Notes under the pieces: generated by a model
Told to the model about the DNA's origin: nothing
Databases searched by the model: none
What the model saw: the letters and a program-made list of their open reading frames with translations, nothing else
Made by a program: the position numbers and the translations under genes
Part shown: positions 43,167-50,809 of the stretch, piece after piece
Position numbering within the stretch: position 1 is the first letter of the stretch
Layout: every line of letters begins with the position of its first letter
NCBI GenBank assembly: GCA_947626415.1
Contig: CANQSA010000017.1
Span: forward strand, 1 to 52,100
Length of the DNA: 52,100 nt
Reading direction: 5' to 3'
DNA from: an uncultured Lachnospiraceae bacterium
GTDB lineage: Bacteria > Bacillota > Clostridia > Lachnospirales > Lachnospiraceae

Positions 43167-44081
43167 CTATTCTTCCTGTGTATCTGTAGTAGAGGCATCA
43201 ACAGAGCTATCTGTATCAAGGTTGGCAATGCCTTCAATCATATTTGTAACTACTGCATTTAGCTGTGCTGCATTTTGGGAAGTAATAACCGGTACTCCTG
43301 TTCTTGCCTCAACAGCTTTACGAGCTTCACCGGCAGCCTCACCGCCGCTTTTTGCAATTTGCATATTTTCGGAAAAGGAGGTCGGATTTTGCTGCTTGGA
43401 TATTTCTGTGGAAGTGGATTCAGCAAGCATATTCAGAATCAACTCCATATCGGACATATTATCACGCAGATTCTCCTTTTTCAGCCCTTTTAGATTTTTG
43501 TACTGTCTTGTACTCATACCCGACCATGCTTTTGTGATTTCATCTGTAAGAATGGCATATTCACGTCCCTGCTGAACACCGCTTTTCTTCCATTCATCTG
43601 TAAGAGCATTGCGAACACGGATAGAAAGAATACGCTGATGAATCCACTCGTCGCTGTATCCTTTTTTTTGATAGGTTTCCAAAGCTCTGTCAATCGCTTG
43701 TTCCGGATCTATCGTTTCTTCAATTCTTTCCGTTCCTACACGGGCAAGCCACAGTTTGAACGGTTCAGCTTTTGGAGATGGAATGGCCTGAATGATACGC
43801 AGGAGCTGTTCAGTGTTTGCAACATCAGTTAAATATCGTTTTCCATCCTTGGGAGATTTCATTTTCAGTTGCTGACAATTTGTCAGCAACTGATCTGCAC
43901 CTTCTTCTTTCAGACGTTGTTTCAGTTTTGCCCAATAATTGCTGGCGCCTCTCTGATCCGGCTGTTCTGTCAAAACGCCAACAACATCTACAACAGAAAA
44001 ATACCATTCTTCTCGTTCTTCGTCCCAAGCGGTACGAATGGGCTGAGCTTCATATAATTGAATTTTGTTATTATCGCTCAT
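43167..44081 (-). CDS. BRO-N domain antirepressor-like protein (DinD-like)
   Basis: A 304-residue phage-type protein. The N-terminal 110 residues are a BRO-N domain (QPIRTAWDEEREEWYFSVVDVV, then YWAKLKQRL). The middle (KLWLARVGTERIEETIDPEQAI and RALETYQKKGYSDEWIHQRI) matches DNA-damage-inducible protein D and related antirepressors. BRO-N is a DNA-binding domain of phages and nucleopolyhedroviruses. The C-terminal part is low-complexity and rich in E, A, Q and T. No phage gene, integrase or repeat surrounds it, so it is an orphan, probably acquired by transfer. The 129 bases up to the CinA gene hold its leader and no feature I trust. Confidence 0.85.
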   Translation of the reverse strand: MSDNNKIQLYEAQPIRTAWDEEREEWYFSVVDVVGVLTEQPDQRGASNYWAKLKQRLKEEGADQLLTNCQQLKMKSPKDGKRYLTDVANTEQLLRIIQAIPSPKAEPFKLWLARVGTERIEETIDPEQAIDRALETYQKKGYSDEWIHQRILSIRVRNALTDEWKKSGVQQGREYAILTDEITKAWSGMSTRQYKNLKGLKKENLRDNMSDMELILNMLAESTSTEISKQQNPTSFSENMQIAKSGGEAAGEARKAVEARTGVPVITSQNAAQLNAVVTNMIEGIANLDTDSSVDASTTDTQEE

Positions 44082-44210
44082 AATGCAAATCCTCCCACAT
44101 TATTCCTTTTCAAGCAGGGTTAAAAGATACGGATATATACAATCGAAAAATGCTATCCATTTCTTTTACAGAAAAGCTCTGTGACAAATCTCGTTTCAAA
44201 AAGCATATCG

Positions 44211-44738
44211 TTACAATAATTGAAGCAGCGTTTCCAATACAAAGGAGACGCTGTTTTTTCGTACATTCTGTCGGCCGATACTGCCGAACTGCCGGGTGTA
44301 AGTAGAAATCTGAACTTCCGGCGCATCCGCGTCCGTTTGCGGATGTACTGCCTTTTTGCGCAGGCAGATCCCAAAGCAGACCATGCCGACCGGCTTCGTG
44401 TCTGTGCCGCCGCCCGGACCGGCAATGCCGGTGATACCGACGCCGATATCCGCCTGATTATTCCGCGCCGCGCCTGCCGCCATTTCCGCTGCCACTTCTT
44501 CACTGACCACACCGTGTTTCGCAATGGTTTCCGCATTTACATTCAGATACCGGATCTTCGCTTCATTGGAATAGGTTACCACGCTGGCGTTTAATACGTT
44601 GGAGGCGTTTGGCACATTGACGAGCTGCGCCGTACAGAGCCCTCCCGTGCAGGATTCCGCCAGAGAAATGGTAAAGCCGGCGTCAATCAGCTTGTTTACG
44701 ACCTGTTCTTCTAATGAGATTGAATGAGTAAATTTCAT
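44211..44738 (-). CDS. CinA family protein (nicotinamide-nucleotide amidase domain)
   Basis: A 175-residue protein made only of the C-terminal CinA domain. The family pattern AESCTGGLCTAQLVNVP, the GVGITGIAGPGGGTDTKPVG glycine stretch, and the final helix are present. These domains hydrolyse nicotinamide mononucleotide to nicotinic acid mononucleotide in NAD recycling; the N-terminal MoaB-like domain of full CinA is absent, as in PncC. ATG 44738 is preceded on the minus strand by AGAGG six bases upstream. A start at 44753 is possible. The stop lies close to the phage-like gene to its left. Confidence 0.87.
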   Translation of the reverse strand: MKFTHSISLEEQVVNKLIDAGFTISLAESCTGGLCTAQLVNVPNASNVLNASVVTYSNEAKIRYLNVNAETIAKHGVVSEEVAAEMAAGAARNNQADIGVGITGIAGPGGGTDTKPVGMVCFGICLRKKAVHPQTDADAPEVQISTYTRQFGSIGRQNVRKNSVSFVLETLLQLL

Positions 44739-44868
44739 AATCGTACCTCTCATTTCCTTATTTGACCTTAGTATAACATATTTTTCGGATTTTTAAAATA
44801 CAAATTCATTGACAAGTTAAAACGTATGAGATATATTAAAAACAAAAAGAGCACAATAAAACACAAAA

Positions 44869-44911
44869 AAATAGCCGCAAAAACAGCAAGAACTATTTTT
44901 TGCGGCTATTT
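44869..44911 (-). terminator. terminator after the XRE repressor gene
   Basis: AAATAGCCGCAAAAA and TTTTTTGCGGCTATTT form a long A/T-flanked hairpin within the 215-base gap between cinA and the XRE gene. The flanks suit termination in both directions. The rest of that gap is AT-rich with no gene seen. Confidence 0.75.
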
Positions 44912-44953
44912 CCTTCCTTGGGATTAAAACGGTGGCTAGGAAAATGAATAAGA

Positions 44954-45328
44954 TTAGCATATTTTCTTTTGGGTATGGGATTGCGAGTTGTGTTGAATTT
45001 CACGGTAGGTTTCAATCATTTTACCTTTAATGAAATTCTGATCTTCTCTTGGCAATCGACGATAATATAATAGGGTTTCCTGTTCGTCCTTCGATAAACT
45101 ATTTTCTGATGTGTAAGCAAAGGGAAGTCTTGAATTCGAAAATCCAAGCAGATAATCTGCAGATACATTAAAAAAACGGCACAGCCAATATAGCTTTTCA
45201 TAGTCAGGAAACATATTTCCATTTTCGTAGCGCGTAATGGTTGGCGGAGAAACATGCATTTCTTCAGCCAGCGCTTTTTGGGACATTTTTCGTTCCATGC
45301 GCAATGTCCGCAGACGATCATTCAGCAT
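44954..45328 (-). CDS. XRE-family repressor
   Basis: A 124-residue Cro/CI-type regulator. The N-terminal helix-turn-helix (MSQKALAEEMHVSPPTITRYE, about residues 15-35) is canonical, followed by the typical NVSADYLLGFS and a short charged tail of unknown role. It is divergent from the protease-FHA gene, whose promoter carries a palindrome, so it may control that operon. The start is preceded by weak purines on the minus strand (GAGGTAACC). Small XRE proteins of this size often autoregulate. Confidence 0.88.
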   Translation of the reverse strand: MLNDRLRTLRMERKMSQKALAEEMHVSPPTITRYENGNMFPDYEKLYWLCRFFNVSADYLLGFSNSRLPFAYTSENSLSKDEQETLLYYRRLPREDQNFIKGKMIETYREIQHNSQSHTQKKIC

Positions 45329-45434
45329 AGCGGTTACCTCAATTTTTCTTTAATTATCATTATACGAAAGAGAACGTGTCTGTAAATAGAACATACAGAT
45401 AATGAATAAAAATTACTTATTATGCAATTTTTAA

Positions 45435-45463
45435 TTGACAAATTTCAATATATGAAATATTAT
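45435..45463 (+). promoter_or_regulatory. promoter of the phospho-signalling operon with embedded palindrome
   Basis: TTGACA (45435-45440), a 17-base spacer and TATTAT (45458-45463) are near consensus. The spacer contains ATTTCA-ATATA-TGAAAT (45442-45458), an inverted repeat that would place a repressor between the two boxes. Confidence 0.75.
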
Positions 45464-45539
45464 TAATAGTAAACATAATATTCTCAAATATTCTTAATTG
45501 ATAAAGCGAGAATAAAAACATACGGAGAGGAGAAAACGA

Positions 45540-47117
45540 ATGAAAAAGAAAGGAAAGCTTTTTGCACTATTGGTGAGCATGATACTGATAGTTGCAACAA
45601 TGACAGTATCTGTGCAGGCGGACGAAGCGAATGAGAACGTCCGTGAAGCGCGTAAGGGTGTTCTGCAGATCAGACTTTATTATGAAGATAAAGAAGTAGG
45701 CGGAATGTACATAGGCGGTGGTTCCGGATTTTTAATTAATGAAGAAACCCTGTTAACTGCGAATCACGTAATTGATATTGCAGATGACGATACGCAAATG
45801 GAATATGCAAAGAGATTATTTGGCGATGATTTTGACGTGTCAAAGGTTCAGATCAAGGTTGTTGTGATGCATGATCTGGTGTTGACGGCAAAAGTGGTTA
45901 ACAGCAGTGATGAATTGGATTTTGCGATTCTGGAGATGGAGCAGCCGATTTATGACAGAGCTCCGCTGACTTTGAATACGACAAAGAATTTGGCAGAAAC
46001 ACAAGAAGTGTATGCGTTGGGTTTCCCATCGGCTGTAGCGGGATATCAGAATGTGAATACATATACATCAGATGATGTTACCATATCAGACGGACGTGTA
46101 ACAAAAACAACGCAGTCCGGATCTGTTAATTATGTACAGCATAGTGTACAGATGACAGCCGGTCACTCCGGCGGTCCGCTGATTGGCAGTGATGGTACCG
46201 TTTACGGTATTAACAGAGGCGTTATGCTGAATGCGTCTATTAATGTAGATTCCAATGGAGATCTTAATGTTGCTTATAATGAAACGCCATACGATCTGGC
46301 AATAGGTATTGATCAGGTTCGCGCCGCATTGAATGCATTGGGTATTCAGTATGATGGCGTTGATGAAGGAGCAGCAACAACTCCGACAGAAGAGACGACG
46401 ACAGAGGCTAAGGAAGAGGTAACGACAGCACGGCCTACAGAGGCACCTACAACCAAGGCTCCGATTCCTACAACTCCAAGCAGTAATACCGCCGATGAAA
46501 AAGGCGACTCCAATGACTCCAACTTAGTAATGATCATTACCATTGCGGCAGTAGCCGTTGTAGTAATCGTTGTAATTATTATACTGATCATTACATTGGG
46601 AAACAGCAAGAAGAAAGCGGCGCAGATTCCTAATGTAAGACCGTCTTCCCCGGGAATGGGAGGTCCGGTTCCTCCTACAGCAGGCGGACCAATCCCGCCG
46701 CAGCCGGCTTCTAACAGAACGATGACACCTCCGCCGGCGCCCGGTTTCGGAAATGATGGTTCCGATGCAACAACCGTATTGAATGAAGGCGCCGGAGAAA
46801 CAACAGTTCTGGGCGCACAGGCAGGCGGACATATGTTAGTTCGTGTAAAAAATGGCGAAAGTATTCAGATCACCAGACCGGAATTTATAATTGGTAAAGA
46901 GAGAAGAAGGGTGGACTACTGTGTGGCTGATAACAATTCAGTCAGCAGAATTCATGCAAAACTGGTTACCAGAGGCGGCGATATCTTTGTAATGGATATG
47001 AATGCTACGAATGGTACATTTGTAAATGGCGTGAAGTTATCGCCGAATCAGGAATTGAAGCTGTCAGTAGGAGATAGATTTAAGCTGGCAGATGAAGAAT
47101 TCCAGTTACGTAGTTAA
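45540..47117 (+). CDS. transmembrane trypsin-like protease with cytoplasmic FHA domain
   Basis: A 525-residue fusion. A signal sequence (about 1-27) is followed by a trypsin/DegP-like protease domain with the triad H76 (TANH), D127 (DELDF) and S210 (AGHSGGP). A Thr/Pro-rich linker leads to a helix at about 329-353, a basic stop-transfer (NSKKKA), a Pro/Gly linker and an FHA domain (about 430-523). The FHA core has SVSRIHAKL and NGTFVNG, with the R and S/N residues that bind phosphothreonine. TTVL occurs at 411-414 and 421-424 just before the FHA domain. No PDZ domain is seen. It opens an operon with a PP2C phosphatase and a Ser/Thr kinase, so kinase-dependent docking to the cytoplasmic part is a fair inference. 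The start follows GAGAGGAG. Confidence 0.9.
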   Translation: MKKKGKLFALLVSMILIVATMTVSVQADEANENVREARKGVLQIRLYYEDKEVGGMYIGGGSGFLINEETLLTANHVIDIADDDTQMEYAKRLFGDDFDVSKVQIKVVVMHDLVLTAKVVNSSDELDFAILEMEQPIYDRAPLTLNTTKNLAETQEVYALGFPSAVAGYQNVNTYTSDDVTISDGRVTKTTQSGSVNYVQHSVQMTAGHSGGPLIGSDGTVYGINRGVMLNASINVDSNGDLNVAYNETPYDLAIGIDQVRAALNALGIQYDGVDEGAATTPTEETTTEAKEEVTTARPTEAPTTKAPIPTTPSSNTADEKGDSNDSNLVMIITIAAVAVVVIVVIIILIITLGNSKKKAAQIPNVRPSSPGMGGPVPPTAGGPIPPQPASNRTMTPPPAPGFGNDGSDATTVLNEGAGETTVLGAQAGGHMLVRVKNGESIQITRPEFIIGKERRRVDYCVADNNSVSRIHAKLVTRGGDIFVMDMNATNGTFVNGVKLSPNQELKLSVGDRFKLADEEFQLRS

Positions 47118-47133
47118 TAAGCGGAGAAAGTAT

Positions 47134-47901
47134 ATGAATTATTTGACAGCAGTACATACAGATGTAGGTATTAAGAAAAAAACAAATCAAGATTCTGTTT
47201 TGGTTATGGAAGCAGAATCAGAGCTTGGGAATGTTTTATTTGCTGTTATATGTGATGGTATGGGTGGCCTGGCAAAAGGTGAAGTTGCCAGCGCCACCGT
47301 TATCCGCGAATACGCAAGGTGGTTTGAGGAAGACTTCCCTACTATCTTATATTCCGGTATTATACCGGAAACACTGCGAAGAAGTATGGAAAATGTTATT
47401 TATGCCATGAATACCAAAATCGGGACTTATGGAAGAGGCATAGGGATTCATCTGGGTACAACAGTCGTAGCGCTGATTGTTGCAGATAACAAATATTACT
47501 GTATCAATGTAGGAGATTCCAGATGCTATCATATTGACGATGCGTTTACGCAAATTACAAAGGATCAGACCTATGTGCAGAGAGAAATGGATATGGGAAG
47601 AATGACTGCCGAAGAAGCGAGGACTTCGCCGCAGAGGAATGTTTTGCTGCAGTGTGTCGGTGCAAGTGAATTTATTGCGCCGGATTTCTATGTGGGGGAA
47701 GTGAAACCGAATGAATTATTTTTGCTATGTTCAGACGGATATCGGCATTTGATTACAGTGGAGGAATTTTATCAGTATTTAAATCCCAATGCTGTATTAG
47801 ATGAAGCGCAAATGAAAGAAAGTATTAAGTATTTTACGGAATTGAATAAGTACAGAAGAGAAGAAGATAATATTTCTGCTGTTCTGGTTCGAACGTGTTA
47901 A
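47134..47901 (+). CDS. PP2C-family Ser/Thr phosphatase
   Basis: A 255-residue metal-dependent phosphatase that would reverse phosphorylation by the kinase encoded next. Motifs are TDVGIKKKTNQDS with D20, CDGMGG with D41, NVGDSRCY, the late SDGYRHL and C-terminal EDNISAVLV, so the metal ligands are intact. No membrane helix. ATG 47134 is preceded by GGAG seven bases upstream. An earlier ATG at 47092 lies inside the preceding gene and is unlikely. Phosphatase and kinase are 15 bases apart, as in PrpC/PrkC-type pairs of Firmicutes. Confidence 0.93.
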   Translation: MNYLTAVHTDVGIKKKTNQDSVLVMEAESELGNVLFAVICDGMGGLAKGEVASATVIREYARWFEEDFPTILYSGIIPETLRRSMENVIYAMNTKIGTYGRGIGIHLGTTVVALIVADNKYYCINVGDSRCYHIDDAFTQITKDQTYVQREMDMGRMTAEEARTSPQRNVLLQCVGASEFIAPDFYVGEVKPNELFLLCSDGYRHLITVEEFYQYLNPNAVLDEAQMKESIKYFTELNKYRREEDNISAVLVRTC

Positions 47902-47916
47902 ACGAGGGTTTGCGAT

Positions 47917-49647
47917 ATGTTAGAGATCGGTTCAATTGTAGACGGCAAATATAAAATATTAAATAAAATCGGACAAGGTGGTATGAGCGTTGTTTATCTG
48001 GCAATGAATGAACGGGCCAATAAACAATGGGCGATTAAGGAAATCCGTAAAGACGGTACCAGTAACTATGAAGTAGTAAAGCAGGGTCTGATTGTTGAAA
48101 CAGATTTGCTGAAGCGCTTAAGCCATCCACATCTGCCCAGTATCATCGATGTAATTGACGGAGAAGGAACTTTCCTGATTGTAATGGATTACATTGAGGG
48201 GAATCCGTTAAGCAAGATCCTAAAAAGACAGGGGGCCCAGTCACAGGAAGATGTGATAGAGTGGGCAAAACAGCTGTGCGACGTGTTGGGATATTTGCAT
48301 TCTCGCCAGCCGCCTATTGTTTATCGGGATATGAAACCGTCTAATGTTATGTTGAAACCGGATGGAAATGTTACGCTGATAGACTTTGGTACGGCTCGTG
48401 AATTCAAATCGAGCAGTGTGGCAGATACTACTTGTCTGGGTACGCAGGGCTATGCGGCGCCGGAACAGTTCGGAGGGCATGGGCAGACTGACGGAAGAAC
48501 AGATATTTATTGTTTGGGCGCAACGATGTATCACCTGGTAACGGGTCACAATCCGGCAGAACCGCCTTATGAGATGTATCCGATCCGTCAGTGGAATCCA
48601 AAATTATCTTCCGGGCTGGAAGCCATAATTTTAAAATGTACGCAAAAAAATCCAAATGATCGTTATCAGTCGTGTGCAGAGTTAATGTATGCGTTAGAGC
48701 ATTACAAGGATCTGGAAATTGAATCCAGGCGTGAATATACAAAGAAGTGGAGATTATTTCTTGGTTCTGCCATTGCATGCGGTGTGTTTGCGGCAAGCGC
48801 CGTTGGGTTCAAGGTATTTGCAAACAGCCAGATCCGCAGTACCTACGACTATTATATACAGCAGGGTACAGAGGCAAACAGCGGCGGTGATTACGAGGCG
48901 GCAATTACTAATTTCAGTAATGCGATCGAACTGGCGCCGGAAAATTCAGAAGCATATTCTAAGCTTTTAAATGAAGTTATTCTGAAAGATAATGTCTTTT
49001 CGGCAGAAGAGAATACGACATTCAGTACGTTATTAGCGGGAACAGGCAGTGATGTGAATGAGGAATTACTGCGAAATAATGATGAAGCCGCATATGATGA
49101 ACTGGCCTATGATTTGGGAGATGCATATTACTATTTCTACTATAATACAGAAGAAGGCAGACAGAAGGCAGGGAAATGGTATTCCATTGCTGCACAGTCT
49201 GCTGAGCTGGATGATAGAAGGAAGACAGTGGCAAGTACACTGGAGAAGATTATTGATTATTCCGATGCGTTAAAGAGTGCGACGATTCGTCCAAATGGTG
49301 AGAGACAAGTTTCTTATCAGCAGTTTTGGGATGATTTGAATACCTTGATCAACATTGATTATGAAAGCATGGGCAGTCGGATCGTTTCGGTTAAGGTATA
49401 TCAGAATTTTAATTCCAGTGTATATGCAGACCGTCAAAATTTCCTGAATGAAGGCATTACCAATCAGCAAATATTGGATGGGCTGCGTGCGGTACGCGAT
49501 AAAATGCGGACGGTTATGGGATATGAAGAAAACACCAGCAGTGCATTGCTGCCTGCCAGTGTAAAAGGAGATTTGGAAAAGGCGATTATCAGCGCGGAAA
49601 GTAACATATCCGAGCTGGAAAAGACAATCGCTCAGGGGAATAAGTAA
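47917..49647 (+). CDS. transmembrane Ser/Thr protein kinase
   Basis: Hanks-type kinase of 576 residues. The glycine loop GQGGMSVVY, ATP lysine K41 in WAIKEI, catalytic loop YRDMKPSN (D138), and DFG at 156-158 are intact; the HRD histidine is replaced by Y136. T171 and T172 before GTQGYAAPE are likely activation-loop phosphosites. A helix spans about 280-302. The external part (about 305-576) has a TPR-like start (GGDYEAAITNFSNAIELAP) and coiled segments, and lacks PASTA repeats, so it does not look like a muropeptide sensor of PrkC type. It lies between the phosphatase and the TTVL protein and probably modifies one or both operon partners. Confidence 0.93.
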   Translation: MLEIGSIVDGKYKILNKIGQGGMSVVYLAMNERANKQWAIKEIRKDGTSNYEVVKQGLIVETDLLKRLSHPHLPSIIDVIDGEGTFLIVMDYIEGNPLSKILKRQGAQSQEDVIEWAKQLCDVLGYLHSRQPPIVYRDMKPSNVMLKPDGNVTLIDFGTAREFKSSSVADTTCLGTQGYAAPEQFGGHGQTDGRTDIYCLGATMYHLVTGHNPAEPPYEMYPIRQWNPKLSSGLEAIILKCTQKNPNDRYQSCAELMYALEHYKDLEIESRREYTKKWRLFLGSAIACGVFAASAVGFKVFANSQIRSTYDYYIQQGTEANSGGDYEAAITNFSNAIELAPENSEAYSKLLNEVILKDNVFSAEENTTFSTLLAGTGSDVNEELLRNNDEAAYDELAYDLGDAYYYFYYNTEEGRQKAGKWYSIAAQSAELDDRRKTVASTLEKIIDYSDALKSATIRPNGERQVSYQQFWDDLNTLINIDYESMGSRIVSVKVYQNFNSSVYADRQNFLNEGITNQQILDGLRAVRDKMRTVMGYEENTSSALLPASVKGDLEKAIISAESNISELEKTIAQGNK

Positions 49648-49663
49648 TCGGGAGGATAAGCAA

Positions 49664-50191
49664 ATGTTTGAGGAAACGGCCAAACTGTTGGAAATATTGC
49701 AGATGGGTTACATAATCTGTCTTGTTTTGGCGATTGTATTCTTCCTGATTTCGGTTTTATTGTTTTTTGTATTTGATATCAGGAATATATTTCTGATTCG
49801 AACCGGAAGAGCGGCAAAGCGGGATATTCGAAAATTAGCAGAAAAGAATTTCCAGACAGGGCAATTACGTCGGCCTGATGTAGGAAAGTATGATATGTCG
49901 AATTCAGGTTCGCTGGATGAATCACAGGAAACGGATGTAACGGAACCCATGGGAACTGATACAGTGCAGCAGCCACAATCCATATCCCGGGGAGAACAGG
50001 AAACAGGGACAGAAGGAACCACTGTTCTTGGTCAGAATGAGACAACTGTGTTAAACGGAGAGTTTACAACCGTTCTGAATGCGGGCGCGACAACGGTATT
50101 AAATCAGGAAGAAGCGGAACGTATTGGCCGCAAACGAGTATTTATACTTATAAAAAATGAAATGTATATTCATACGGAAGAGATTATCTAA
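49664..50191 (+). CDS. single-pass membrane protein with four TTVL repeats
   Basis: I recognise no family for this 175-residue protein. One helix lies at about 15-38, the following residues are basic (RAAKRDIRK), so the long C-terminal part should be in the cytoplasm. From residue 119 there are four units of exactly eight residues, each starting TTVL (119, 127, 135, 143), then a short tail EAERIGRKRVFILIKNEM. The same TTVL occurs twice in the protease-FHA protein. FHA domains read phosphothreonine with a preferred residue three places on, and in TTVL the first Thr has Leu there. It is thus a strong candidate for a kinase substrate that binds the FHA domain. The ribosome site is GGGAGG. Confidence 0.8.
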   Translation: MFEETAKLLEILQMGYIICLVLAIVFFLISVLLFFVFDIRNIFLIRTGRAAKRDIRKLAEKNFQTGQLRRPDVGKYDMSNSGSLDESQETDVTEPMGTDTVQQPQSISRGEQETGTEGTTVLGQNETTVLNGEFTTVLNAGATTVLNQEEAERIGRKRVFILIKNEMYIHTEEII

Positions 50192-50193
50192 AG

Positions 50194-50229
50194 CATATGG
50201 CGAGGGGCAGAATTGCCGTTCGCCATATG
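50194..50229. promoter_or_regulatory. strong hairpin without T-run between two operon genes
   Basis: CATATGGCGA (50194-50203) and TCGCCATATG (50220-50229) are perfect arms, with an inner GGCA/TGCC helix and GAAT tetraloop. No T-run follows, so it may be an RNA-processing or stability element between the TTVL gene and the next gene. Confidence 0.65.
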
Positions 50230-50250
50230 GTGTGAATTCAGGTGAACGGG

Positions 50251-50748
50251 ATGAAAGAATTAAGAAAGTCTTGGATGTTTATATATTTCTCAATCGGGGC
50301 ACTTGTGATAGCGTGTAGCGCAATATGTTTAAGCCAAATAGCGGTGGCGTATGCCGGCGAGATTAAGAGAAATTTCCCGATTTATCTGGTGGGAATCATA
50401 TTTTGGGCAGGTCTTTGCAGCGCTTATGAATTCTTGGGAATTGCATCTTTTTACAGAAAGCGGTATATGAGACGGAGGAAACAGAGCATGGAGGTTCAAA
50501 GAGTTGGGATAATGTGCTTCTTTCGGAACAAGGAAGCGAGAGTAATTGATATTATGCTGCTGATAAGTATCCTGGTGCTGGCCATCTTGTGGCTGACAGG
50601 GATACAAAACAGTTTTGCGGTACTGGGGACATTGGCACTCAGTATTTTCCTTGTAAATTTGCATGGGATTGTAAATGGCAGGACTTATTGTTATTTAAAA
50701 AGGATTAAACAGGAAAACAAGCGTAAGAAGTTATCTCGAAGCGGGTAG
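50251..50748 (+). CDS. unknown four-helix membrane protein
   Basis: A 165-residue protein I cannot assign to a family. Hydrophobic segments lie at about residues 10-30, 43-62, 98-118 and 120-140, with basic loops (YRKRYMRRRK and a lysine-rich C-terminus) that place both ends in the cytoplasm. ATG 50251 is preceded by AGGTGA five bases upstream; an in-frame GTG at 50242 overlaps that site. It follows the TTVL gene and the strong hairpin, and precedes the secreted InlB-like gene by 61 bases, so it belongs to the same run. No role is proposed. Confidence 0.65.
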   Translation: MKELRKSWMFIYFSIGALVIACSAICLSQIAVAYAGEIKRNFPIYLVGIIFWAGLCSAYEFLGIASFYRKRYMRRRKQSMEVQRVGIMCFFRNKEARVIDIMLLISILVLAILWLTGIQNSFAVLGTLALSIFLVNLHGIVNGRTYCYLKRIKQENKRKKLSRSG

Positions 50749-50809
50749 CCAAAAACGATACATTATATATTTTAGGATAAATAAAAAAAGAGAAGGAGAT
50801 GTAAAGCAT

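Noticed and set aside
44223-44258. Terminator-like CAGCGT/ACGCTG hairpin with T-run on the plus strand
   Set aside because: It lies inside the cinA coding sequence, which is on the other strand, and no plus-strand gene ends there.
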